A stretch of DNA of 64,000 nt from Chitinophaga flava (GTDB lineage Bacteria > Bacteroidota > Bacteroidia > Chitinophagales > Chitinophagaceae): positions 3,286,001-3,350,000 of the forward strand of contig NZ_QFFJ01000002.1 of the NCBI RefSeq assembly GCF_003308995.1, in the 5' to 3' direction. The notes under the pieces are model-generated. The model did not search any database and was not told the DNA's origin. It saw nothing but the letters and a program-made list of their open reading frames with translations. Positions 46,110 to 54,345 of the stretch are shown here, piece after piece. The position numbers were made by a program, and so were the translations under genes. Position 1 is the first letter of the stretch, and every line of letters begins with the position of its first letter.

Positions 46110-46979
46110 ATGTTTGGTAATCATAACTCTGAAAAACAACTTTTCTTCCGTCAACCGTTCTCTGATAAATATACATTAACCATTAAAGCTGATGTACTGG
46201 CGGGTTCAGTTCCTATCCAAACTACTACTGAAATAAGGTGGGACCTCCGGGTAAAAAATATTCAGAAGGACCTTATCGAAATAGAGCTGTTGACGCTGGA
46301 TAACGAATTGCTGGCGACCAATAATCCTGCCCTGAAAGAAATGGCCAGGATGAACCAGGCTTTTGCCAGGATGTATAGTGAAATACATGTTCTTATTGAT
46401 AAAAGCGGAAAGGTCAAAAAGGTCCTGAATGAAGAGCTGATAAAACGTAAATGGGCCAGCACCAAAGCAGAAATGGAGGCAATTGAAAATCAGGTGGAGG
46501 CAGTCAAAGGTATTATTATCATGAATGATGAGATCTTCACCTCACCGGAAAAAATTATTACCGCTGTACAGCATAACGAATTTTTCAGTATTTACTTTCA
46601 TCAGGTATATGGTAGAAAACTACCCGGTGAAACGTCTGTGGAAACTAAGTGGAACCATTTTCAGCAGGCGCAGATGGACTGGTATTACAGCCTGCGGCCC
46701 AATATCACATTACCTGTATTACAGGAACAATCTTCTGTAACGGTTGATATAACCGGTCATCCGGTGACGAGGGTAGACAATAACTGGATCAGGAAGGCTT
46801 ATGGCGCGTTTCCGAACATAGATACCGGTACAATTAAACCCAGGTTTTCCGAATTGGGGAGGTACAATATTGAACCACAAACCGGCAGGTTAAAAGAAGC
46901 TTACCTGTTGAAGGAAGAAATAGCTCATCCGCAATTTATTTCTTCAAAAATAGAATATACAATGAAGGCCGTTGGTTAA
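46110..46979 (+). CDS. Putative T6SS effector adaptor/chaperone
   Basis: The protein has 289 residues from the ATG at 46110 (MFGNHNSEKQLFFRQPF), 10 bp after the vgrG stop; an ATG at 46074 inside vgrG is an alternative. It is soluble, with alternating strands and long helices and no signal peptide or catalytic motif I can recognise. Lying between vgrG and a PAAR-like effector, it is in the usual position for an adaptor that loads the effector onto the spike. This is inference from context. Confidence 0.65.
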   Translation: MFGNHNSEKQLFFRQPFSDKYTLTIKADVLAGSVPIQTTTEIRWDLRVKNIQKDLIEIELLTLDNELLATNNPALKEMARMNQAFARMYSEIHVLIDKSGKVKKVLNEELIKRKWASTKAEMEAIENQVEAVKGIIIMNDEIFTSPEKIITAVQHNEFFSIYFHQVYGRKLPGETSVETKWNHFQQAQMDWYYSLRPNITLPVLQEQSSVTVDITGHPVTRVDNNWIRKAYGAFPNIDTGTIKPRFSELGRYNIEPQTGRLKEAYLLKEEIAHPQFISSKIEYTMKAVG

Positions 46980-47005
46980 TTACCTCTAAAAGAATCAGTA
47001 AGGTT

Positions 47006-48484
47006 ATGGGAGCAAAGATTATTACGGAGAAAGAGTTCTGGCAATGTAGCGGGGGCCTTATGCCTGCTCCCCTGCAAAGCACCCAACTGGTAAGTAAAAA
47101 GAAGGATGGTAATAAATATATTACTATCACAGACAAAAGCACACAGAGCTTTGCCGATTTTGTATGTCGTAAACTAATGCTGCTAATGGCTATTGTAGCA
47201 GCTATTGTGGCGATCGCCGTGGTTGCCACCGGTGGCGCTGCGCTGATTGCAATCGGAGCTTTGGCAGGAGCCGCAGGCGCCGCAGTGGGTGCTGTGATGG
47301 GAAGCCTGATCTGCGGGCAGAAAGTTGCTATCGTAAGGCAATGGATAGGAGCGAAAAGTAACTTTAAGATTTTAGGAAATCCAACGGTGACAGGAGATCA
47401 TATGATGCTTTGCCCTATATTTGGAGAACAAATCACTTATGCTCCCCATATCAAGAACTGGTGGCAGGCCATTTCATTAGGCGCAGCCAATTTTATCGGC
47501 GGAGTGCTTGAAGGTGCAATGGTGGGTGCTGCTATCGGAGGATCTGTTGCCCTGATAGAAGGCGGAGTCGCTGCGTTAGCAGAAGGGGGAATTGGTGGAC
47601 TGGGGCGCAGTGCATTACAATTGTTTAAATCCTTACCCGGCAACCTGCTGAAGAATTTCGCAGCCTCCTGGACATCTGGTGTGGGTATAGGACTAAGGGC
47701 AACAACAGCCATACAACACACGGCACAAACCTATGGAGAAACCGGTGAAGCGAATGGTGGTGATTTCCTGAAAGGCGTCTTTGGCATGGAAACAGGTACC
47801 GGCGAATCTGCCAGGAGGGTTTTTACCGGTCACGGAACAGTGATGGATTTTATTGGCCTGGCATTATGGTTTACGCCAGCCCATAAAGCCGCAGAAGAAG
47901 CCCGGAATGGCAAAAACGGAGCAAACGAGGAACGTCCCTCCGGTGAAGAAACGAATATTGATGAAACTGGCCGTAATAGTCATACAGAACCGGAAAGTGA
48001 AATTACAGGTAACGATGGAGAGGCATTTGAAGATCCCGTCCCACTTGATAATGCCATTGTAGGAGATATTGGAGAACAAGCAGTAGTTGATAGATTAATT
48101 GCAGATGGCTATATAGAGATTTTACAAATACAGAATAATTCAGGGCATGGAGTGGATATTATAGGCAGAAATCCTACTAACGGAAATGTCAAAGCAATAG
48201 AAGTAAAGGCCAATTCTTCCAGATTAAATGAGGCACAAAAAAGAGGTGGGGAATGGTTTGTAGAAGATCGATTGGAAAGAGCTGCCAATGGAAGGCGAGG
48301 GTATGGGGTTCCTCCTAATCCTCCTGAATTGCCTGGCAATGCAATACGTGCTCAACAATGGATTGAAGATGCTCCTCAAGTTGATTATGAGGTTCATCGT
48401 GTACCTGTTGATAGATTCAACGGTACCGTAGGACAATCTGATGTGACTCCGTGGGAGCCCGAACCCAATGAGCCTAATGAGTAA
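47006..48484 (+). CDS. PAAR-like T6SS effector with C-terminal PD-(D/E)XK nuclease domain
   Basis: The protein has 492 residues. The N-terminal half is PAAR-like (DUF4280 style: CSGGLMPAPLQS, then PTVTGDHMMLCPIFGEQITY) with two hydrophobic glycine/alanine-rich helical regions inserted (about 53-100 and 155-195). The C-terminal toxin domain carries E357 in GDIGEQAVVDRL, D384 in GHGVDIIG and E399-V-K401 in AIEVKAN, the Holliday-junction-resolvase-like nuclease pattern. PAAR proteins sharpen the VgrG tip, so this is probably an injected DNase. The next gene is the likely immunity protein. Confidence 0.8.
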   Translation: MGAKIITEKEFWQCSGGLMPAPLQSTQLVSKKKDGNKYITITDKSTQSFADFVCRKLMLLMAIVAAIVAIAVVATGGAALIAIGALAGAAGAAVGAVMGSLICGQKVAIVRQWIGAKSNFKILGNPTVTGDHMMLCPIFGEQITYAPHIKNWWQAISLGAANFIGGVLEGAMVGAAIGGSVALIEGGVAALAEGGIGGLGRSALQLFKSLPGNLLKNFAASWTSGVGIGLRATTAIQHTAQTYGETGEANGGDFLKGVFGMETGTGESARRVFTGHGTVMDFIGLALWFTPAHKAAEEARNGKNGANEERPSGEETNIDETGRNSHTEPESEITGNDGEAFEDPVPLDNAIVGDIGEQAVVDRLIADGYIEILQIQNNSGHGVDIIGRNPTNGNVKAIEVKANSSRLNEAQKRGGEWFVEDRLERAANGRRGYGVPPNPPELPGNAIRAQQWIEDAPQVDYEVHRVPVDRFNGTVGQSDVTPWEPEPNEPNE

Positions 48485-48507
48485 TGATAAATGATAAATA
48501 GTATTTT

Positions 48508-49383
48508 ATGTCCATAATAAATCAGAAGATACAGGAAGTCACTAATGAGCTTAAAGCATGGTTAGATAAACCGAATGCGGAGAATTTACATTTTCATGAA
48601 CCAACAGCAGAATTGCAGACTGTTCTTACAGAGCCCAAGGTTAGGAAAAGTATAATGGTGGCAATTAAAAACATAAATACCTGGTATGGGATTAATTATG
48701 TTTATCAAGGGTTGGCAGACAATGCAATTTCTAAGCAAAATGAATATTTTGTAAGTAGCTATTATGTTGCCAGTATCGCAAATGCCTTTGCGCTGGGTTA
48801 TCCGGCGAATCCTCCAAAGCTGCAATTCACTGTTATAACAAAGTTCCTTGCTAATACTTTACAGGCAAAATGGTACGATAAGAGCAATGAACTTATTAAT
48901 ATGATAAATAAGTGGCTCCCTACCAAATTCTTAAATGGAGGTCTCGATTTTGCAAAAGCTTCCTGGTTCATTTTGACAATTGCCAACAAATGCTTTGATA
49001 TCAAAGTTGATTACTCTGCTTATAGAATTCCGAAAACGCTCGGTATTTATGATGAGATACTTACGAAGTGGGATACTTCAGATCTAAAAGAAGTAGATCG
49101 TCTTATAAATGTAATGTGTGATTATCATATTAACGAAGCTGGATTTAATGAAGAAACACCTAATGAATTTAGTTTGGAAGAAGAGTTTGTATATACCTAT
49201 GAGATCGCTGCATGGTTGTCGGTTCGTGAAAAAATCGGGTTAAAAAATCCGGAAATATTCTCTCATCCGATAGCCCAGCTGATTATCAACAAGCTGCCAA
49301 TACAAGCACTTCCCTTTCATCCTATCCCTTCATTTGATACACTTTTACAGAAACTCAAACATGAATTTCCGGATGAGCAATAA
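48508..49383 (+). CDS. Cognate immunity protein candidate (Imm49-like)
   Basis: The protein has 291 residues, is all-helical and cytoplasmic, and has no catalytic motif. INTWYGINYVYQGLADNAIS and YYVASIANAFALGYP are reminiscent of the Imm49 family. It starts 24 bp after the nuclease effector gene. A truncated, frameshifted copy of its first 47 codons lies just downstream, which is typical of immunity gene clusters. Confidence 0.72.
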   Translation: MSIINQKIQEVTNELKAWLDKPNAENLHFHEPTAELQTVLTEPKVRKSIMVAIKNINTWYGINYVYQGLADNAISKQNEYFVSSYYVASIANAFALGYPANPPKLQFTVITKFLANTLQAKWYDKSNELINMINKWLPTKFLNGGLDFAKASWFILTIANKCFDIKVDYSAYRIPKTLGIYDEILTKWDTSDLKEVDRLINVMCDYHINEAGFNEETPNEFSLEEEFVYTYEIAAWLSVREKIGLKNPEIFSHPIAQLIINKLPIQALPFHPIPSFDTLLQKLKHEFPDEQ

Positions 49384-49412
49384 AATGAAGTGTCAGGAGT
49401 TTCTAAATTATA

Positions 49413-49563
49413 GATGTGGGCATAGCAGAACAAAAAATAGAAAAGGTAGTTGAAAAATTACAAACATGGTTTAATTGACTTAATATAACAGCATTTTCAA
49501 TGTCAGGAACCACTGGACGAAATTGAGCGTGTATCTCATTTAGCTAAAGTGCCTAAAGTATAA
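49413..49563 (+). pseudogene. Truncated, frameshifted copy of the immunity gene
   Basis: The translation IAEQKIEKVVEKLQTWFN aligns with INQKIQEVTNELKAWLDK at the start of the intact immunity protein. After a stop and a one-base shift, EPLDEIERVSHLAKVPK aligns with EPTAELQTVLTEPKVRK. The distance from the shared Trp to the shared Glu-Pro is 37 nt against 36 nt in the intact gene. Only about the first 47 codons remain. The rest of 49564-49632 shows no gene. Confidence 0.7.
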
Positions 49564-49632
49564 TAGCTACTACTTGATCTGACAGTACAGGAAATTTTGT
49601 ATGGTTAAATAAAACTCTTTTTTGAGCGATTT

Positions 49633-50307
49633 TCAATGATGTAGGTATTGTTCAAAAAGTACCTTTGCATAATTTCTTCCAAGCATTTCAGTTAAAGGCT
49701 TGCTCAATAGTAATAATAATAGGTAAGATATTCCTAGACCTAGACTTAAATTAAATCCCGTTGTATTGATATTTATATTCCGGAAAAAATATAAATTGAA
49801 TATACAGACTAAGAAAGCAACTATAGATCCTCCCAGGAGATTTCTAATAAAACCGTATTCATAATTATGCTGAAGTAGCAGCTCGTTTCCTCTTGTGCTA
49901 TTTCGCATTTGGGAGACCGCGTAGATAATTTGCTTTCTGGATTTGTCGATATTTTTAGCTTCATCTCTCGCAGATGGTAGGTCTATATTGAAATCATTTT
50001 TTAATTTATCTCTAATTGCCTTCTTCATACTTGGACTCAATGTGGTGTCACTTGGTAATAAGAAATTGGTAGTAGGCATTTCGTTTTCGTTTTTGAAAAA
50101 TAGCGTTTGGAAAATTGCTTTACCTAATAGGCGATTGATGAATGCAAAGAACCACACGATTGCAACGCCGACAGTCATTCGCATAATTACGTTTACAATA
50201 AACATCATTTCAGTGTTATTTGACAGAAGTAGTAGTACCAATGCCGGTATGAATGTCAGCAGGGCTGGAAATAGTTTTGCATACCTGTTATATTTATTGA
50301 ACATCAT
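49633..50307 (-). CDS. Four-helix membrane protein, candidate effector of the E1/E2/JAB system
   Basis: The protein has 224 residues. Helix pairs lie at about 12-30 and 33-56 and again at about 156-176 and 186-205, enclosing a cytosolic middle part with SRKQIIYAVSQMRNSTRGNE. Its ATG overlaps the stop of the E2-E1-JAB gene in an ATGA, so translation is coupled. Small multi-helix membrane proteins are frequent pore-forming effectors in bacterial immune operons (S-4TM-like in layout). A membrane anchor or target for the conjugation machinery is the alternative. I do not recognise a named family. Confidence 0.75.
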   Translation of the reverse strand: MMFNKYNRYAKLFPALLTFIPALVLLLLSNNTEMMFIVNVIMRMTVGVAIVWFFAFINRLLGKAIFQTLFFKNENEMPTTNFLLPSDTTLSPSMKKAIRDKLKNDFNIDLPSARDEAKNIDKSRKQIIYAVSQMRNSTRGNELLLQHNYEYGFIRNLLGGSIVAFLVCIFNLYFFRNININTTGFNLSLGLGISYLLLLLLSKPLTEMLGRNYAKVLFEQYLHH

Positions 50308-52562
50308 AAAAAAATAAAAGGTAATAAATTTGTTTTTGTTACGATAAGAGAAAGGGTTGGAATTGGAGATAGACGGTTTAATGGAAGCAGTTCGTTTACA
50401 GTGTCGATGTCTCGTTGACTCAGTTGGTTAAGGTTCATTGGATGTGTATGCCATTCTCCAATATATCCAATCATTCCTCCCGTTCTCTCCTTTATTAGGT
50501 CTACTTTTGCTTTTAGCCCATTTTTACTTCTGATAAAAGAACTAGGTGATCCTTTACTTTTGGGTGGCGCATTCCAGACATCATATATGTGAATTGTCTG
50601 CGTCTTATAGTTACAAACACCTATTAAAATGCCTCCTGTTTCATTAGGGCTGTTTTGTTTGCATTGGGAAAGTAGACGGTCTTTTAAGCCCGCCATCATT
50701 CTTACTTCCCAACCACTCCCCGAGCAGCACTGATGAATACTAAAAGGAGGTACGGTTTCATGTTTTGAAAGGGTTTCAGGTATACCCGCATTAGATATTG
50801 TCTGGATGTATAATAACCCATTTTCTTGGATATTTACTCTTTCACTTTCAGAATGTAAAACTTTTGAGAATATAGCAGCATGGGATGAAATTGAGTCGTC
50901 TGCTGTTACAACAGTAGTCGAGCTACACCCAAGCCCAATTTCGAGAGTTTGTATATCTCGCACAGCATCATTTCTTCTCCACTTTTCGAGGAAGGGGTAT
51001 TTTAATGCTCTGAAATGGGCGAGGTTTGCTAGGTCATCTACTCTTGGATTGCGTGATTCTCCTTCAATATATAGTAAGCCAATTTTTCCCTCATCAACCA
51101 ATTCACACTTAGCAATGTTTATTTGTTGTTCGAAGTCTTTTTGAACCAACCAGTTTCGGACGTTTAGTGATGCAGTGGAATCTACAAGCCATGAATAATT
51201 ATTGAAATCCGATGTATTGAGGAAATGTGCAGGTGCAGAGTAAGATTTAATTGATTTTTCCTGGGTGAATTCGAACATCTTATCTAACTCTACTTCCAAA
51301 GATTGAGATTTTATTTTCCCTATATGGTCAATGAGTAGGCTGTGTCTGGTTATATTATGTTCTAGAAGTATGTCATAATCACAAATGCCTATGTGTGCGC
51401 ATCCACTTCTTGCGTGGTGAAGAATGATTTTGGATCCTAAAGAACCTCCGCCAATGAATAATATTTTCTGATTGTATTTTTCTCCAGACACTTTCGCCGC
51501 GGTAGTGGAAGTAAACGGCTCATTCTGACTTAATGATTCAACCTTGCTTAACATGTGAGGGATGTCTTTTGCGTCCCGGGTTAACAGAAGTCCGAAATTT
51601 ATGAATTCATAACAGCTGCTAAAGCCTATCAATTTTCGTGGTCTTTTTATCGCATGAATGATAGGGATTATTGATGTCTCTATGGGAAATTGATCACGAA
51701 GTGTCTCTACTATTGGGCAGATATCAATATCATATTTCTTAAAGTATTCAATAAGCTCTGTATAGGATTCTGGAAGATTTGTTTCGTAATTAGCAAATAT
51801 CTTATCCGAAGGGTGCCAAACTAAAATCGATAAAATGGATTTAGTGTTGTTGGCTTGTGTTGCTCCGAAATGTCTAATTAGTTCAAGAATGGTATTAACC
51901 GTTACGAGATGTACAGGTACCTTTGTTTTTAGGGTTAATCCTGTTTGAAGATGGTTGGGGCTAAGTTCTGTTTGTGTAATAAAACATGCGAAGGCGCCGC
52001 CAGGGAAAAAAGCATTTTTGCTGCTTACCGTTTCAGCCATTTGGTCGTAGCGATAAATGTGAAACCCACCACATTTTTCAATACGCATAGGATCAAACTC
52101 CTCACCGTCTTCGGCCAGCAACCCATTCGCAGCCTTAAAGAACCATTCGTCAATTACCTCTAGAAATGTTTCAATTGGTCTTTCTGCGAACCATTCATCC
52201 ATGTTTCCTCTCACAAGACATAGTTTCGCTGCAGGGTCCTCGGTCCCTGATATGTATAAATGTGGAATTCTATCTTTGGGAAAATCCTTTCTGTCACTGG
52301 ATACTCTAGGTGAGTTGTGCGGATAATGTTGAATGTTTATTCTAATTAAAATCGGCTCAACTTCCCTTATATCTATTCCGCCAACGGTACCGTTAGGCGG
52401 AATAGATACATTGATGTTGATTGGTACTGCTATCGTATGAGGATTCAGCGATAGTACTTTTAATTGCTCCAAGCAATAGAACTGTTGAATGGCACCAACT
52501 GCATTTTGTACCTGCAGAGGAAGATCTCCAGCATATTCTATAAGATTCTCACTGTATAGCAT
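50304..52562 (-). CDS. E2-E1-JAB triple fusion of a ubiquitin-like conjugation system
   Basis: The protein has 752 residues and three parts. An E2-like (UBC) domain covers about 1-160, with candidate catalytic C115 in AAKLCLVRGNMDEWF. An E1/ThiF adenylyltransferase covers about 360-600: ATP loop GGGSLGS (371-377), ICDYD (393-397), R406, and candidate catalytic C546 in GLGCSSTT. A JAB/JAMM isopeptidase lies at about 625-752 with E641, H705-x-H707-P, S715 and D718, the complete zinc-binding motif. It can thus be predicted to activate, transfer and cleave a C-terminal-glycine protein. It is the second gene of a three-gene minus-strand operon: 9 bp after the metallo-beta-lactamase gene and overlapping the membrane gene. 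Confidence 0.9.
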   Translation of the reverse strand: MLYSENLIEYAGDLPLQVQNAVGAIQQFYCLEQLKVLSLNPHTIAVPININVSIPPNGTVGGIDIREVEPILIRINIQHYPHNSPRVSSDRKDFPKDRIPHLYISGTEDPAAKLCLVRGNMDEWFAERPIETFLEVIDEWFFKAANGLLAEDGEEFDPMRIEKCGGFHIYRYDQMAETVSSKNAFFPGGAFACFITQTELSPNHLQTGLTLKTKVPVHLVTVNTILELIRHFGATQANNTKSILSILVWHPSDKIFANYETNLPESYTELIEYFKKYDIDICPIVETLRDQFPIETSIIPIIHAIKRPRKLIGFSSCYEFINFGLLLTRDAKDIPHMLSKVESLSQNEPFTSTTAAKVSGEKYNQKILFIGGGSLGSKIILHHARSGCAHIGICDYDILLEHNITRHSLLIDHIGKIKSQSLEVELDKMFEFTQEKSIKSYSAPAHFLNTSDFNNYSWLVDSTASLNVRNWLVQKDFEQQINIAKCELVDEGKIGLLYIEGESRNPRVDDLANLAHFRALKYPFLEKWRRNDAVRDIQTLEIGLGCSSTTVVTADDSISSHAAIFSKVLHSESERVNIQENGLLYIQTISNAGIPETLSKHETVPPFSIHQCCSGSGWEVRMMAGLKDRLLSQCKQNSPNETGGILIGVCNYKTQTIHIYDVWNAPPKSKGSPSSFIRSKNGLKAKVDLIKERTGGMIGYIGEWHTHPMNLNQLSQRDIDTVNELLPLNRLSPIPTLSLIVTKTNLLPFIFL

Positions 52563-52571
52563 TACGAGAGT

Positions 52572-53762
52572 TTAGCCTTGAGTAATTGAGCGACCAGCGG
52601 CACCAGCTCCACCGGCAGCCGTAATTGAGCTGCCACTGGATACCTTTGGAGCTTTTGAAGGACCATTTTCAGTGATGACGAAGATAATTGGCTCAGGCTT
52701 ACTGGAATTTGGATGATTCGCAGTATTTAAAAAATCTGAATCCTTATCCAGTTTATCTAGGTACTGTTCTTTGGCTTTGTAATGAGGAGGATTGTCGTCA
52801 TTATTTTCAATTAATTTGGAAGAAGCAACGACTTTTCCGCCTTTCCTACGGTAGCCAAGAAATTCAATGGAAGTGGGGGCTGGATCGGGGTTCTTGTCCT
52901 GTGGGCACTCGTTGAAGAACGTCCAGGAGCAATGGTGAGGTGCAATCAGAATGTCCCAATCGAGAGCTCGTTGGTTAACATCATTTTTGTATTTTTTGGT
53001 TTTCTCCAATATAGTTGCCCATGCTTTGTGGTCGGCATCACCACCAAACATAGCCAAAGTCGAGAAGTTGGTGTCAGTAGCTCGAGCTTTGAAACGCGCT
53101 TGGAATACAACACTAACTCGATTTTTATCTACTTCATCATCAGTTAGATGTTGTTGGTAGGGGCTGTGAATAAAGATAGAAAACGTTTGAAGATCACGTT
53201 CATTGAATCTGCTTACAACATCCCCTGGTACTCTTCTTACAAGATCGAGATCATCAAGCTTTTCATTTGCATCATAACCAATAATTACAATTCTATTTCC
53301 AGGTAGGTCCTTCGCAGCATCTTTGTCTTTATGAAGCTTAATGCGGCGTTTTGCTTCTCGATTGAAGCAGCGTTCGTCATCATTAGTAGCAGTACCCATT
53401 ACCATTGGAGAAAACCACAATACGTCAATCAGAATTTCTCCTTGGTCTTTATGCTTTTGTTTGTATGCTTTTGGGTCACCCTGATAAAAATTCTTCTCGA
53501 ATCCATGTATGTGATCATCATCACCATGAGTTAGAATAAAGATGTCTGTGTATGGTACCCCATCAATGTCATTGACCTTTCTTCGTTTCAGTGTATTGAG
53601 TAAATCCTTCTTTACATCATACTGCGATGGGTCACTGTCATCCATACTGCTGTCTCTAATGTTACAGTCCACCATAATGTTGGTAGTAATACCATTTTCT
53701 TCAATTGTAATCAGGGATTGATCACCGTTGTCTACTGGGTAGTTTTTGATTTGATTGCCCAT
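52572..53762 (-). CDS. ComEC-like metallo-beta-lactamase-fold protein with glycine-ending flexible tail
   Basis: The protein has 396 residues. Metal-site motifs are LTHGDDDHIHG (H79, D81, D83, H84; the second His of HxHxDH is Asp), GGDADH near residue 235 and APHHCSW near residue 270, as in ComEC-type domains. After about residue 350 comes a Ser/Ala/Gly-rich tail (SSGSSITAAGGAGAAG), and the protein ends RSITQG. It is the first gene of the operon with the E2-E1-JAB fusion. The tail with terminal Gly could be the substrate the E1 activates, since I see no separate ubiquitin-like gene; this is a hypothesis. Confidence 0.85.
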   Translation of the reverse strand: MGNQIKNYPVDNGDQSLITIEENGITTNIMVDCNIRDSSMDDSDPSQYDVKKDLLNTLKRRKVNDIDGVPYTDIFILTHGDDDHIHGFEKNFYQGDPKAYKQKHKDQGEILIDVLWFSPMVMGTATNDDERCFNREAKRRIKLHKDKDAAKDLPGNRIVIIGYDANEKLDDLDLVRRVPGDVVSRFNERDLQTFSIFIHSPYQQHLTDDEVDKNRVSVVFQARFKARATDTNFSTLAMFGGDADHKAWATILEKTKKYKNDVNQRALDWDILIAPHHCSWTFFNECPQDKNPDPAPTSIEFLGYRRKGGKVVASSKLIENNDDNPPHYKAKEQYLDKLDKDSDFLNTANHPNSSKPEPIIFVITENGPSKAPKVSSGSSITAAGGAGAAGRSITQG

Positions 53763-53913
53763 TGGCGAAAGAGAATTTGGTCGGCATGTATTTCAGCTAA
53801 TGCCGTGAAACCAGAGACGGTTCCCTGGAGTTTTAAATAATAAAATACCATTCTCTAAAAAGGCCAGATTGCAATCTCATCGTTCAATTTTATTTGCCGG
53901 CTATAAAAATAGA

Positions 53914-53944
53914 TTTGGCAAAATGAATTTTACGTATATTTTTG
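53914..53944 (+). promoter_or_regulatory. Bacteroidota promoter divergent from the E1/E2/JAB operon
   Basis: TTTG at 53914-53917, exactly 19 bp, then TATTTTTG at 53937-53944 is a full match to the consensus. It points away from the metallo-beta-lactamase gene and towards a structured stretch ending in a terminator. Confidence 0.65.
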
Positions 53945-53950
53945 CGTCTC

Positions 53951-54066
53951 AAACCTAAAATCAGTAAGATGTTTCATCCTTTAAGGATGGGATGGTTGGA
54001 GAGCCATTTTCCTACTGAAGTTAAAAGCTCCGGTTGCTGAAATCAGCCGGAGGCTTTTGTTTTTTT
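53951..54066 (+). ncRNA. Candidate structured small RNA next to the defence operon
   Basis: A transcript of about 115 nt would run from the promoter at 53914-53944 to a strong terminator: AAAAGC-TCCGG pairs with CCGGA-GGCTTTT, capped by GCTG/CAGC, followed by TTTTGTTTTTTTT. A second hairpin, CATCC-TTTAA-GGATG, lies in the 5' part (near 53975-53990). A 23-codon frame (53969-54040, starting MFHPLRMGW) is present but runs into the terminator stem, so an RNA function seems likelier. I do not recognise an RNA family. Confidence 0.5.
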
Positions 54067-54345
54067 TAAAGAACAATTTCTAGGTTTCAAATGTTACGCC
54101 AACCTCCGCCATTATTTCTCCTTTGCTAAAAAAATTACCATTTTCCCCTCAGTGAATGACGCATTGTGCCCTTCGTATAGCTAAAATGTCAAATTTACTT
54201 GCAAATGAATGACAAAAGTTTGCTTGTTTAAGTAATAATGTCAGTTGTTGCTGTCAGTTTGGTTATTTTCATCAGTTATAATGGCAGAGTTTTGTCAATA
54301 TTTGACAAGTCGTAGTAAACTAAAAAAATTAGCTATTTTCTGAGT

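Noticed and set aside
49633..53762. A type II CBASS system
   Set aside because: E1, E2 and JAB domains are present, but no CD-NTase (cyclase) gene or Cap effector lies nearby, and the metallo-beta-lactamase is not a CBASS component.
53969..54040. A 23-codon peptide gene in the candidate small RNA
   Set aside because: The frame runs into the terminator stem and has no supporting features, so an RNA interpretation is simpler.
53951..54066. A retron non-coding RNA
   Set aside because: No reverse transcriptase gene is present anywhere in the element, and the fold lacks the long msd-type arms.
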